This document shows positions 39,381 through 52,328 of a stretch of DNA of 64,000 bases, piece after piece. The notes beneath the pieces were generated by a model that worked only from the letters and a program-made list of their open reading frames with translations, made no database searches and was not told the origin of the DNA. Location: the NCBI GenBank assembly GCA_900708905.1, contig CAADRB010000005.1:5605346-5669345 (forward strand), written 5' to 3'. This DNA comes from Hymenolepis diminuta (taxonomy: Eukaryota; Platyhelminthes; Cestoda; Cyclophyllidea; Hymenolepididae). The position numbers and the translations under genes are program-made. Numbering within the stretch: the stretch's first letter is position 1; each line of letters opens with the position of its first letter.

Positions 39381-40499
39381 CCCCCCAAATATATTCCTCC
39401 ATCCTCAATTCTTTGGAAGTATTTACTCATTGAATTAATAGTTTTACAAAGTTTACTTCTCTTTTGATTAAGCAGTCACCTATTTGTCAGTTAGATTGCG
39501 AGATCATATAAATGGAAGACTCAGACTTTCGAAGGGGAAAAACTTGAAATTTGTGCATTTAAATAATTATTACAAATGATAACTAAATCAGTAAAAAATA
39601 TCCCATTTCTTTCATTTGAAATTCAAAGAGTAACTAGTTTATTGATACAGAGACCACAAAATTACTTATTTTCCATTTTCCTGGATAACCATTATTTATA
39701 TGCCGAATCATGTTGACTCGATCACCTCCAGAAAAAGAGTCATTTAATTCAAGAAAACTACACATTACTGATTCATAGTATGTGTCCATACTATGGATGC
39801 ATTTTCCAAACTTACCCACTTAGCGTAACGCTCACTCTCCGCAGTTTGTTCAAATGAATTATATCCGCCTTGACAAATGCATAAATGCAAAGCGGGTCTT
39901 ACCTAGGTGTGTGATCTCGAACGCTCCTACGATTGCCCGTGACTTTTTTCGGGTCCAGAAACATTAAACTAACCACATACCATCGCGAATATATAACAAA
40001 TTAGAAAAGGCGGGGAAAATATTTGGGCAACTCTTGGCAGATGTTCAAAGCATTTGGTGAACTACAAAACAGACTTTGCTGCGAATCACAACAAATCCAA
40101 GTGAAAAGTTTCAATTAGAAATTGTTGGGAATTAATTTTGAACGTGGTGGTGCTCTTTTATCTGGAAATAAACACTGATTTGCGAATTCAAACGGATTTT
40201 CGTTTAGAAGATGACAAATTGATAACGACTGAAGGGCTAGCTGTGATCTACGCTATTTGAATTGAATTGCAGATCCTCTGATCACTCTTGAACTATAACT
40301 AATCACTCAGTCTCCTAGATTTGATCAATTTCTAATGTTCACCTTCTTCTGCTGCCGAAAGAGTAGAATTAGTTCGTAAAATTAATGATTTCAAAACTAC
40401 AGGCGAATGCGAAACGCCACCTTTGAAAACCCTGCAGCTCTCAAGTCCATATAGAGAAGCGTTTTCAAATACACATTTTGGCCAGAGATATAGCATCAT

Positions 40500-40640
40500 G
40501 GTGTCCTCCTGGTGAGAAACTCGAACCGTATCAAGGTTAACTACTCGAGCTGGCCGTTTTCCTTGTTAGATGTCCATCAATGAGCACCAAACTCGAATTT
40601 TGTAGACGAGCCTGTCAACCACTGCGCCATCATTCAGTAT
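40500..40640 (-). repeat. SINE-like repeat family B, copy 1
   Basis: On the minus strand the head reads TGGCGCAGTGGTT (40617-40629), a textbook tRNA box A / D-arm, followed by a box B-like ATTCGAGTTTGG. About 110 bp further on comes the shared family end CGGTTCGAGTTTCTCACCAG, then GAGGACACC. The same head-to-end spacing recurs in the copies near 57785 and, slightly longer, near 10690. Confidence 0.65.
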
Positions 40641-41437
40641 AATAATTATTCACAAAAATAGACAAATTGCTCAAGTCATTAAGGACTTAAACATAGGGAC
40701 ACCAGTCCCAACTTACTTAATTGGTTAAAAATCTAATCTTAAAATTTCACTTTCACCTCTCCACAATTTATTCTGAAGGTCATCCATCAGTATATATCAC
40801 CGGTATGACTGTTTTTTTTAAAAAATGGACTGATTGAGTTTTAACTATGAAAACTAAGATGCTCTGTAACTATGACGATAGTAGAGGTGCCTTCATTATA
40901 TAAATGGTCGGAGAAGGTGTCGTTGGAGAGAGAATCTTCGTACTTCTTGGCAGGCACTATTGGATGCAATGTAGCAGAATTTGCGATGTGACTTCCAACA
41001 AATTTCAGTTGAAAACGGGTGAAACGAATTGTGAACATGCTGGTGCACTTTAAATAGAAGTGAGCACAAATTTCTTGGTGCTAGCTAGCACCAAGCACAG
41101 CCGAGCTAGTGCTCTTCATGAGGTCAACAGATCGATAAATCTAGTTCTAAAAATCGATAGTGCAGTGATAGTGATATTGATTTAAATCAATAAATAAGGT
41201 TAAAACTTCACAAATCATTATTTCTTTAAACAATTTTTGAATAAATTATTAGTCGGAGCGTTAATAAAAGCATTAGAAAAGTAAATTAGTTTTTTGAACT
41301 TTCTGAAAATATTTAATCAGAGGTAAAAAAATCAGTTGGACCAATGGTAAGAGAGCATAGAAATTAAGCCACGTAGTCCTGTTTGAGTAAAAAATAAATA
41401 CAAAATTGATTAGAGAACATTTTCTTCCCCTTTACAG

Positions 41438-41653
41438 AGAACTTTTTCTCCTCTGTCCTTTCAATGATAATGTTGGATTTTCTTGTACCTATGCGGTCTC
41501 TTCTGCTACATCTATCCCCAAAAGGAACTTTTCTCAATATCAACTATGCTCATTTGATGAGAGAACAGTTTTATGCGGGGTGCTTTGACAACTCGTCAAC
41601 CGGTGACCTAGAGGTTGAATTGCAGGTGGTTATGCTTGATCCTACTGAAACAG
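41438..41653 (+). other. weak candidate coding exon, unrecognised protein
   Basis: An open stretch of 216 nt bounded by a good acceptor (TTTTCTTCCCCTTTACAG, ending 41437) and a plausible donor (GTACGA from 41654). One frame is open throughout, begins by completing a codon with two bases and ends with one base, so the exon would be symmetric. Its residues include HLSPKGTFLNINYAHL and STGDLEVELQVVMLDP. I do not recognise a family. A second frame is open for most of it too, and no partner exon was found nearby, so chance is quite possible. Confidence 0.2.
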
Positions 41654-43550
41654 GTACGAATTCTGGATTTTCGCAAATGTTTTCTCTCTTGGTTATCACA
41701 AAATGGAAGAAAACTCAGACCTGATGAAGTGTTGTGTCCATGACAATTTTTGTGGAATAATTGAGGAAAATTTCTAATTAATTTAAAAAAAATCTCATTC
41801 TCATCTTGAACTGTTTGTGAAGATAAACCATTTTATTATTAAAAAAAAAACTAATCTAATTAATCCATTTTGCGTGTAACGCAGGAAATAAGTGGAAAAT
41901 TATTAATTTTTTTCTGAAATATTTTCACCCAAAACTATTTTGAGCTGAGGACATGCGCTGAAGTTCAAAGACCTCTTCTAACCAACATGCGAAGTTTTCA
42001 ATTTTGCATAAAACAAACACGATCTCCTTGAAGGTCAACTTTAGTGCCTTTCCTAAGCCGCAAATATTTAAAACAATAAAAATTTTATTGTTCAAATAGG
42101 CTATTTTGGGCTAAGTTTTTATGCATATAATTATTTTTAAAGGCCAATTAATTAAGATGGTATAGTCAAACCACATTTTGAGAACTCCTTAGGACATACG
42201 TCTACTTCAAAATATAACCTTGGGAAGTTTAGAGTTTGCATAATAAATTTCGGCATTTGATGATTTCATTTGATAATATCACTAATAATTCAATAACATC
42301 ACAATAAACCTTCCACTTCTCATTAACTTGCCTATGTACATGTCGGATTTTCTGTCTTTGCATTTTTCTCGATGATATTGTGGACTCAATTTGTTTAGTT
42401 TGATATCATTGTGACAGTTTTTCACTAAATTTTTCCCTCAAACACATCCCAATTTGAGGATGCCTCTATTACTCCCCACTACTCTCATCATTTTTACAAC
42501 AACAAAGTTCTGTGACCGATGATCACCTATCTCGTGAGTGGTACCATAGCAATACCAAGCTTCAATCTTCACCAGAGGTAGAACTGAAATTCCCTACGCA
42601 GAATTCACAAAATTCCTGTTTTTCAATTTTTGTTCTTCCGTTCTCGTACTTCGAAATGAACTCTACCCAATGTCGTATATTGCTGCCCAACGGTTAACTA
42701 AAAACGAGTAGTCATTTGAGTTGCAGTTATTTTCCCTTCTTCTTTCTGATATTAGGCTAGTGTAACCATTGCACACCTCAGTGACCGGCTTAGATTATAT
42801 CAATGGCGACGCATTTTTTTCCCCAAATTTCATTTCAGATGGGAGATTTTCCGTTGGAAAGTCGTCCGATAATGTATCACGTATTTCCTAAATTTATTAT
42901 AACTACCTACAACATTTTTCAGAAGTCTAGGCATCGCACAATGTGATTAAAATAGACCACATATTCGTTTGTTGAATTTTTGATAAGTTACTAAATTTGT
43001 AAAAGATAATTTGAATCTAATTTTAAAATATACATTTTCTAGGCTTTTAAACAGGCCTAATTATTTAAGTATTAATAATTTGTGATTACCTGGAAAGGGT
43101 GAATTTTTTAATCTGTAGGAGGAAATTGTTTGAAAGTGAATGGAATTTAATTAAATTTTGAAACATCCACTTGCATATTTGGGTTATTTGTGGAGATAAA
43201 TTGCTCAAGTGTAAATAAATGAGGTCACTCGGATCAAAGTCGAATAATTTTAGAGGAGACACAGTGTGCAAATAGGTTAATGAAATTTTCCAAGACACGT
43301 TTCAAGGATGTTTCGTTTATGTGAGCAATCATTGTTTATTCGAATAGTGTATTTTGTGGTACACACCTACAGCTATCGAATGATCAATCTAAGTGATTAA
43401 TATATGGCATTTGCGTCATTGAATTTTACAATGAAAGAAGTAACGTACCAGACTTAGACAAGGGTCAGAAGTACATACCTTCAATGGCACGAGAAGATGC
43501 ATAAAATTATGAACAGAATTCGTTCCTTGTGGAATTTTTTCTTTCGGTTA

Positions 43551-43563
43551 TCTCTCTCTCTCT
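43551..43563. repeat. (TC)6 microsatellite
   Basis: Short pure TC run. Confidence 0.85.
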
Positions 43564-44179
43564 TGTCTTAGATTGAAGACCTAACATTATAGGTGGACCA
43601 GACAGCTAGACAATCTTACGATCTCCAGTTATAGAGGTATTTGCACTTTCTTAATGTTAGAGAAAGTCCGTCTTCTAGTTGCAGGCTTTTTGTCTTCTTC
43701 CTACACGGCGTAAACAGCTGCAGTAATGTCGAATTTCAATAGAGACAAAAGAATATCTCAGGACAGTCCATATATTTCAGTAATTTTGTTTCTTTATAAC
43801 GAAGCTGAAGAGGATATTTGAAATAATTTAAATAGGGGTTGATTCAGTCAAAATCGTATCGTAGATCAACGTTGAATGATCATAACGTCACTGCCAAAGC
43901 TCGTTTTAAGAAAATGCATACATATTATTAATACGAGAACCCCAAGTAGTATATCTTTCACTTGTCCTTCAATAAGGCAGTTTTAGCCAGCTCGATAGAA
44001 TATTTCAATCACTAGATAGGTTTCGATGGGTCTCAAACCCAAGATACTACTGTTATTTATATGCCCCCAAAGTTTAGATTGTTGGAGGCTACTGAAATCT
44101 AGCGCCTTTAATCTTGACAACATTTATTATTTTAGATAACTTTCTTGAGTTATTTTAGGAATCAGACCAACTTAGGCTG

Positions 44180-44515
44180 AAAATCCCCTTCTAGAACCAA
44201 TGACCTTCTTAAGGCCATTGTAACAACCTTTCCCGGGTAAGAGGACCAAGGATCAAGTAGGAGCTCGAGTTTACTGGGAAATTGAGATTGAATGAGAAGA
44301 GTGTGGTAAGGAAAATGGGGTGGGTGTCGGTACTGAGCGAAGCCAGTCTGGATCTTGAGAAACATTCGAAATGAGATAAGTTAACGCCGTTGACAGATTT
44401 CTCGTTCTTTGTTCGTTTGTGAATAGCTGCTTAATACTAGGAGAGACCGAGCGGACCTCTGAGTCGGAGTGCGCAGGTATTACACTCTTCTAAAAAATCA
44501 AGCCTTACCAAACTG
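44180..44515 (+). repeat. dispersed repeat family C, copy 2
   Basis: Partner of the repeat at 21155-21510, in the same orientation, with several blocks matching in order over more than 300 bp. No terminal inverted repeats or target duplications could be placed by eye. Confidence 0.65.
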
Positions 44516-46309
44516 GTTCCTCCCTCTAATATCATGAATGTGAAGGTCAAATTTCAAGTCATTCTACCAGAATTTATCAACGGATTCCTGGTCCAGCAGG
44601 ATTTTATTCACAAGTGGCGAAAGGATATAAATTTCCAGATCGTTTTATCACGTCGGTTGGACATGACTGAATTACAGTGTTTATAGTGATTTTAATAGTG
44701 TGTGCGTGTGTGTTTAGTCTATTTGCCTCTTGTGGGTCGGGGTTTTTCAGACGAAGTAAAGATATTACTACCTGAAAATCCCCACAGAGCTCTCCTTTCG
44801 ACAGTTGGATGTACACCAATAATTTAAAGGGAAGTGGACTAAAAATGAACCGTTATTTGAAAAGCAGTTAATTGCTTTTTTGTGCATTTACTAATACTAA
44901 ATGTAAGATTTTGAAATGATTTCTCAAAAAAGCAATCAAAGGTCGGAGATAATAACCAATAGAAGTCTTTTGAAAACGAATACCCGGGAACCCATAAAAG
45001 AATTATCCAATTAAAACGTTGTCTGTCTAAAATAACATTATTTAATGCGTTTAATTTAAAGGATTGGGAGAATTTTCCCAGATGGGTTCCAGCATCCAAA
45101 ACTACATTCTGACTTTTCCCTAAATTCTCCATAACCTCGCTGAAAACACTGATTTGTCTTCGAATACCGAGGGCATTATATTAGTGGTAAACAATTACGT
45201 TGTGATTTAGAAAATAGTAACCATTAATACCCCATTGAATACGAGCTACAACAAAGAGGGATTCATTTTCTGAAAAGTGTATTTCTTAACTTTAAGGTCG
45301 TGGGGATTTTTTTGCGAGAGTAGATGTGTCTTCTATTTGAAATCTGTTGTGAATTTTAAGGAGAAAAGCAATAAAATTTTATTTTACACGAAATGTGGGA
45401 AAGAGTTGCTGAATGTTAACTTTCAAGTACTTCGTTCACTGTTTCCCATCGAAAATCACAAAGCGCTTTCGGCCAGCCAAATATGAGTGGAATTTTTCAA
45501 AAGAAGCCCGATCAGTTTGAAGTAGTTAACAATATAGAGGATAATAATAAAAACAATAATACAAGAAGCCCTTTCCCGTAAAAAGTACTCTCACTTTATC
45601 ACCTACTTAATTAAATTATTTTTGCCAGATTTCAGTAGATGAACTCTCTCCGCTTTTCGATGAGTTATCGGTGATCCTTGTCTTATTTTACGGCAGTAAA
45701 GTGGAAGATATTTATATAAAAATGCTAATCTGAAAAGAGCTTTCGTTGGCCGAGGAAAATTTTGTTCTTTATCATTAGGATATATAAATATAAATAAATA
45801 AATATGTATCTTCGACAAAAAGCATTCCACTGCATTATATTGATTTATTGATAGTAATTAGTTTATCTTTAATAGATAAATAATTAATGAATATTATCAT
45901 TCTTAGGATTAGCGAATCATATTTTGGATTGAAATGAGAGCGGACAATGTCTCATAAACCATTTGTTCCACCTGATTAGCGAGAATAGAATTATGTTTAA
46001 ATTCCATAGTTTACATTGGCTCTTCAAGGTCAGATTCATTACTTTATCCACACCCGTGATTTTTTGGAAAAATTACCATAAAACTACATATATTACGACC
46101 AGATCAAGACTCGGAAACTTTTTGTGCAAAATCTATCCTATGTATGTTGTTTACATCAACTGAGAGAGGTAAGATGAACCACCCGATACAAGCTGACGGG
46201 ATTTGGTTAATTAAGTTTGACACAAAAACTGAATGGTAATTAAATTGGTACTTTACAATATACAGTGAGAAAAATAAAATTTATTTTAATATAAATTTTT
46301 AAAAATACA

Positions 46310-46475
46310 GTCCAGACAGATATGACACTTATAAGCATGTCTACCATGTTAGAGACCATGGGTTCGACTCCTTCCTGAATATTGGAGTTCTCGGTTCCAT
46401 TGACCGATAAAAGATACGCTGAGATATCTAAAATGCTTGAGATAGGAGTTCTAAAACTAACTTGGTAAAGCAAAT
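46310..46475 (+). repeat. tRNA-like repeat with a perfect box B
   Basis: GGTTCGACTCC at 46361-46371 matches the Pol III box B consensus exactly, preceded at tRNA-like distance by TATGACACTTATAAGCATG. The arm around the box does not pair, so this is not a functional tRNA gene. It is most likely a SINE head or tRNA pseudogene; its tail lacks a clear family A core. Confidence 0.4.
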
Positions 46476-47190
46476 CTTACTCATAATACAATTTTCTAGA
46501 TTTGGGAATATGAAGAATAAATTCAAGCTAATAGTGTTTAATTTGAATGAACTCTAGGGTGCCTTGTTATATGTGCAAGATAGTATTGTTGTGCTATTTT
46601 GAAAGAGAGAAGGAAAAACGGCATTGTAACTCTAAAGATGCGAATGGCGCCATTTTCTTCCACAATCAAACAAATTCGAACTGAATGAGATTAAGAAGAA
46701 GTAATTGACAGCCAACCTCCGCAATAATTTTCTGAAAGTCAAGCTCCGATTGAACGCTCTCAAAAAATCTCTATGAACATGATTTTTAGGAACAAAGAGC
46801 CCATACCAGTGACCAGAGCTATATAAATCTCAGTTCCAGGCCTGAGATCCTGTAATCTCTCCCCCCCCACGTAAAATGATATTAAAACCAATTCACTTCC
46901 AGTCCAAATAACATAGGTTCGAAAATGTCCTGGATATTTAGATTTTCGTCCGCAATGAATGGAGGATTGCCTGACTGAGTTTCTCAATTAGGAATTATGA
47001 GCTCTACTTCCATTCTTTAAGATAACTGCGGTGAAACTACCTTCTTTTAAAATGCTTGTGATGTATATTAGTTGCGTTCTTGATATAAATGTCCTTATTT
47101 TGTCAAGACTGTAAATACTTTTGAACTACATTTTCGCAATCTTTTATTATTAAAACCCTTTGAAATTGGTTGAACTGCAAACCAGACAGT

Positions 47191-47260
47191 ATCTAATCAC
47201 ATGAAAAACTTCCGTTCAGACACAGTGACTTGTGTATGATTGACCGCCTCCTGTCGCCAA
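47191..47260 (+). repeat. dispersed repeat G, copy 2
   Basis: ATCTAATCACATGAAAAACT, then CAGACACAGTGACTTGTG and ATTGACCGCCTCCTGTC; partner of 8531-8605 in the same orientation. Similarity fades on both sides. Confidence 0.55.
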
Positions 47261-49894
47261 ATGGATCTCATTTGTCTCTCTAAGGCGTTGTAACTGATCC
47301 AGTGTGTAAAGAAGGACTCTCTTTGGGGTCCTCTGGATCCCTTATATGCAATTCCGAATATGTTACAAGAAAATTTAAATTAACAATTAATAAAAAATTA
47401 ATTATTCATAAACTTCACATTTTCGTTAAAATTATGAGTCGTTGCTTTGCAGAATTTTGAGTAATGTACGGAAGTTAACTTAATCCTGAGTTATTATTTA
47501 AACTGTGAGAATTCTGGCTATTTGGGAGGCTAATAAGGTTGTATCAGTTATGAATCTTTTATTCATGGTTACAGAAACTCTCACCATTTCTTGCCCGATA
47601 CCCCTCTACAGTTTAATTGATCCACCTTAAATGTTAATTCACAAATGAACAAATAGACCATGAGACTCCCACAGTCATCCCACAAGAGATGACATATGGA
47701 GAAAAAGGTTTTACCGAGGATTTACCTGTGTTGGATAGAGAAATTCGGCAAGTGTTAGTCTTTTTAACCTTTGCGATAAAAACTGCATTCAAGAGATGGA
47801 GAAAATAGAGAATATGGCCTGGATGCTTGCACCAATACGGCACAAAGCATGGGTGGTAAAGAAGTGGGAGAAAGGCTAAATACGCAGGATTTAAATAGCA
47901 AAAGACAATAGTTAAGAACTGGCATATTGCATAATCGTTAAATAATGTTTGAAAATTGTTGGCCCCTTGGATAAGGATTTAGTAGAATTCTTTTAACTCC
48001 AAACTTAATCAGAATCGAGTATACCGCTGGGATTGAGAAAATTAATCATGTAATTACACATTTCCTAGACTGATTAGGAGTCGGGGGAATAGTGACTGGT
48101 CATGCATCAAAGTTACTTTATGACTGCGGTAGTTTGGGGAAAGGTATCATTTTGCGGTACATTTGTGAGGACACTGTGGTGGGGTGTGACGAGGCTTTGT
48201 GGCATAACTTGGATAAATTTATCTTGCATTCCAGGTCAGAACACCGATTAACAAAGAAGTGGATTGGTGGAATTCCCTCTTGAAACTGATTTCGGATATT
48301 GGGGGTTTGATGGTGGTTTCTAGGGTTCACATGTATATGTATATATATGCGAGCGTGGAACTAGATCAGAGATAAATGGCCTACAAATGGAATTTGTGGC
48401 TTGCTTTTAGGCATTCATTAAGGATAAGGTAACTAAATGTTGCCCTTGATTGACGTATTAATTACTTCAATCAAACGATCATAAAAAGGCAGATATCCGA
48501 TATTTAAAGGGCAGATAAATAATGTTGGTAAAGAGTTGTAATATGCCCTCTGGAGGCTACAACGCGATGATGATGTTGATAACAGGAGTAGAGCATTCAT
48601 TCCCATAGAATCATAGAATAAAGTTCAACTAAATCGAAAAGAAGCATTTATAAATCAAAACTTTCGGTGATCCATTGGGTGTATCACATTATCACCAAAA
48701 CAATTTACCTTAATGTAATGATCATATTTATTTATAAAATAAATAATAGATTTATGTCCTCAAATTTGAAGGGAGGAAAAGAACTCACGGACGGGAGTAG
48801 TGATGCGAACTAGACAGTTGATTAGATTTTTTGAACCTTCAACACTCATTTCTCTTCATTAAGAACAGGTCGAAGCTATGTGACTAATTGATCTCAATGA
48901 TGATCAGATTTAAAAACCCTAGAAATTGACTATTGCTCGAGTTCCACTTCTTCAAACTTAATAATACTTACCTCTTCGTAGTAAGGTGAGATCATCCTAT
49001 CTGCTTACTCAAAAAGAAGCCAAAAATAGCGTTTGTTGAAAAGATTTGACCGTCCACTCTTGCTAACGTGAATTTTAATATCAATTTGCTGCAAAAACCG
49101 AAGTGTTGGAAGTGGGTTGATGCGTCTAATAAAACTGCAACTTTGTCTCTATTCCTTTTAAAATTTGATAGTCAACTTTCACCATTTCAATAGACATTAA
49201 CCCATTTCTCAAGCATTGTAAAATAGGCTTACCTCGCTTTTTAACATTCATCGTAAATCTCCTGTGCCATTGGCACCTTCCAAAAGGCTGATTAAACCCT
49301 TTCCTTTTAATTCGCATACTGCTCAGAGGCTGTTTCTATCACACGTCCAAAAATGCCGCTTCGATGACGCTTGAAACTAGATATTGACGTTGATCAAATC
49401 TAGGCCCTAATGAGGGAGCTGACTTCCATATGAATTTGTCGATAATCTACACATTTAATTTTGGACAGTCAAAATGATTCCTAATAGAATATTTTGAGTC
49501 AAAAATCGGTACAGAGCATCGGTAGTTATTTGTAAGCTCTAGTGAACTTCTATCGAGAGGGTATTAGAGGTACACATTAATAGCGTAATTTGGCTCTAGC
49601 ATTGCTACTCATTCATTCGTTTATCTGGATAGAATTGGAGGATTTATCGAAACTTAAAGTGCCGCATTCTGCGCACCCGTTTTCGCATTTTGTTATCAAT
49701 TAATTCAGTTGGTTCATTTTGCGTATCAAAAACATGGTGCTCAAGAATACAAGTTGGTATCGAGGTTTTCCCCTTAACTTTGTCTATTTCATTGGTTATC
49801 GGCGAAATTTGTATTTATTGAAATTGTAAACTGACGTCTTAATATAATCTCTTTACTTTAACTTTCTTATAAGGAAGTACGCAATTAGGATATT

Positions 49895-50300
49895 GTTGAG
49901 GTTGGAGTAGCAACTAACGACTGGGAGCTAACAACCGCAGACAACGGTTCCAATTGGTAGAACGTGTATGGAATAAACCGCGAGGGGAAATTGAACAAGC
50001 AAGAGAGATGAGGGAGAGATGAGAACGGAGGGAAGCAAAAAGCCGGTGAACGACAAGAGTGCGTCTGCGGGTGTGTGGAGATATTAAGACAATTTATACG
50101 AGTCACTTAGACAAGCCCGCGTGTGAGGACATGAGTGGAATTACGGAAAGAAGGAGAATCGGCAACCTCGTCTAGACATGACAGATAGAGGTTTGAGACA
50201 TAGGGTCATTAAGACGGCATTGCGGCTTCGTGGAGGAAAGACTGAAGCACGTGAAGAATGCGAATAGCAATTACGGAAAGTGCATAGAGAGTTATCCTTC
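49895..50300 (+). repeat. dispersed repeat family D, copy 2
   Basis: Blocks in order: AATAAACCGCGAGGGGAAAT, purine-rich, GTGCGTCTGCGGGTGTGTGG, AGACAATTTATACGAGTCAC, GAGACATAGGGTCATTAAGA, and an end GAAGAATGCGAATAG. The block AGACAATTTATACGAGTCAC is nearly identical in the copy at 50510. Confidence 0.7.
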
Positions 50301-50509
50301 AATATGTCTATATCTTGCATAAGTTTATTGGTTTATTTCAGCAGAATTGCGTTGCCATGTGATACGACAGTGTAACAAAGGTTGTAAAAAAGGTAATTAT
50401 GTATTATTACCGCTGCACGTGTTACATAAAACCTATACTGGCTTGACCTTGAGAATGGACGAATCAGGTGCTTTTTTCGGTAGGAAAGTTAGTAGCAACT
50501 TCTAGGAAC

Positions 50510-50970
50510 TAATGAACCAGACCCTGATTGTAGAAGCTAAGACTACAGCTAATAGCTAGCAACCAAGAGCTGACTAGGCCAAAATTTATTGAACAAACCA
50601 CGATGAGGATTCAAGTAAGTAAGAGAGGGATAAAGAATAGAGGGAATAAGAGAGAAGTGTAGGAACAGGCAACAAGCGTGTGTCCGAGTGTGTAGTGTGT
50701 GAGTGCGTATAAGTGGAAATATAAAGACAATTTATATGAGTCACTTGGGCAAGGACGCAAGTGAGGACATGAGCACAGGAGCACTTTTAATTACACAGGT
50801 CGGTTATAGAAAGGCGAGAAATCTATAAACATGTCTTGATATGACTAGAAGGGGTTTTGAGTCATAGGGACAAAAAGGCATCACTGCGGCATTGTGGACA
50901 AAAAACTGAGGCATTTTCGTAGAGAATGCGAATGAAGAATAATTTTGTAAATACTTAGAGAGTCATCCTT
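50510..50970 (+). repeat. dispersed repeat family D, copy 3 (tandem with copy 2)
   Basis: Same block order as the copy at 49895-50300, about 610 bp downstream: GAACAAACCACGATGAGGAT, GCGTGTGTCCGAGTGTGTAG, AGACAATTTATATGAGTCAC, GAGTCATAGGGACAAAAAGG, GTAGAGAATGCGAATG. The two copies look like a local tandem duplication followed by divergence. Confidence 0.7.
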
Positions 50971-51109
50971 CAAGCGTTTTATCTAGGACGATTATTACCA
51001 TAATTAAATAGTTTGGTAAAATTTGCCGAATATGTAACGAGAAGATTACCAAAGACCAACAGTCAAGCTTAAAAATGAAGTCATTAGAAGAGAGAGTGAA
51101 TTGTTATGC

Positions 51110-51370
51110 TAAATTTATCGTCGCTAGTCTCATCTACCTGCGCTTGGGTGTAAAAAGGGCAAAAAAATCGAGGTGACATGACTTATCACAGAATCAAATC
51201 AGTCGTCCAAAAACTTTAAATATAGTGGATATAATCTCATTTACAAACCTGAGAGTCAATTGATAAAGATTGAGCTTTACGACATCAAGTAGCGAAATCT
51301 ATCACTTATAAGAACGTGGACGACCCAGTGCTCCGGAATTAAAATAAAGTATCGTCCATGGTATCACGAC
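51110..51370 (+). repeat. dispersed repeat family F, copy 4
   Basis: CTAGTCTCATCTACCTGCG, AAAAAATCGAGGTGACATGA and AGTGGATATAATCTCATTTA match the copy at 34190 in order. It abuts family A copy 4, so one element may have inserted beside the other. Confidence 0.45.
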
Positions 51371-51580
51371 GGTGACGCATTAGTCATCTTTCAGGTCCGT
51401 CATGTCAAAAGACAAGGATTCGATTCCAATCCGCGCATACGCAGTGAGTGGAGTGGCCAACCACACTGGTTAAGTCTGGCTGACATAGAGGGTGGCGGAA
51501 TTTGAGTCTCTCACATGGAAAGCTACAAGATGTCACCCCCTTCCCAAGATGGGTTCTGAAAAGCACTCTTCTAAATGGAC
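51360..51580 (+). repeat. SINE-like repeat family A, copy 4 with box A and box B
   Basis: The best tRNA-like head in the family. A box A-like GGTGACGCATTAGTCATC (from 51371) lies about 45 bp before a box B match GGATTCGATTCC at 51416-51427. The family core CCAACCACACTGGTTAAGTC (51457-51476) and a GGGTGGCGGAATT tail follow. Box spacing and order fit a tRNA-derived Pol III promoter. It lies right after repeat F copy 4. Confidence 0.65.
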
Positions 51581-52224
51581 TGGGAATTATTACTCATTAT
51601 GAATCAAATGCCCTGACTTCATTACCTACTTCTCATTGACCTCCTTTTTCCTTTTCAAACCTTATTGAACTAGTTTACTGTTTCCTTTAGTTAGATACTC
51701 CTCCATTATTAAAAATAGTTTTTGCTAAACTAGTGAGATACATTTTTAGGAGAAAGTGAACAACCCAATGCATCCAGAATTCAAATGTCCCAGATTCATT
51801 GTCTACCTCTAATCTGACACATTTCATCTCTTATTGGACTATTTTCCTGATTCTCAGGTTCAGATGCTTTTCCCTGATTAAAGCAATTTTGAAACAGAAA
51901 GTTATAAATAATAATAAACGGTATGTCATCCAAACACATTAGAACTATTGTGGTTTCGACATGGAATCCACGAGCGTTACCCAGCAACCAGTACAGAGTT
52001 CCACTCAACACCTTTCAAAATACGATCTATTCGAACCTAATATATTCGATTATCTCAAGCCCAAGGAATTATAAGAATGAAATGTGATCAATCACTATAG
52101 GATCCTAAAAGAAATCTTTGCCTTTCAGATTCGAAAACTTCAAATTTCATGTAAATTTACTTGTATTTTTATAATCCTCTTCAACTAATAATAATCAAAA
52201 AGACAACTTCAAATAGCAGGCCTA
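51581..52224 (-). other. region downstream of SEC13
   Basis: Beyond the SEC13 3' end; AT-rich, with no gene recognised on either strand. Confidence 0.5.
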
Positions 52225-52230
52225 TTTAAT
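52225..52230 (-). terminator. candidate poly(A) signal of SEC13 (ATTAAA)
   Basis: ATTAAA on the minus strand about 100 nt after the SEC13 stop codon, followed by a T-rich stretch in transcript sense. ATTAAA is the commonest variant of the AATAAA signal. No AATAAA is seen closer to the stop. The motif is short and expected by chance in AT-rich DNA, so this is only the best local candidate. Confidence 0.3.
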
Positions 52231-52328
52231 TGAGTAATAAAATTTTCAAGTAGAACCGCACCAACATAGAAGACGAGGAAGCAAAAAAAAGACAAGATGG
52301 AGAGAGGACAAGGGAGCAATGATCATTT

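Larger units (their letters stand above)
39381..44179. other. mostly gene-free AT-rich DNA
   Basis: Contains the family B copy at 40500 and the weak exon candidate at 41438-41653; nothing else recognisable. Confidence 0.5.
44516..49894. other. gene-free AT-rich DNA
   Basis: Includes a short GT-rich run near 44699-44714, a tRNA-like repeat near 46310 and repeat G copy 2. No gene recognised. Confidence 0.55.

Noticed and set aside
46310..46475. Possible genuine tRNA gene, because of the perfect box B.
   Set aside because: The T-arm around the box does not pair, and no anticodon arm or acceptor stem could be formed.
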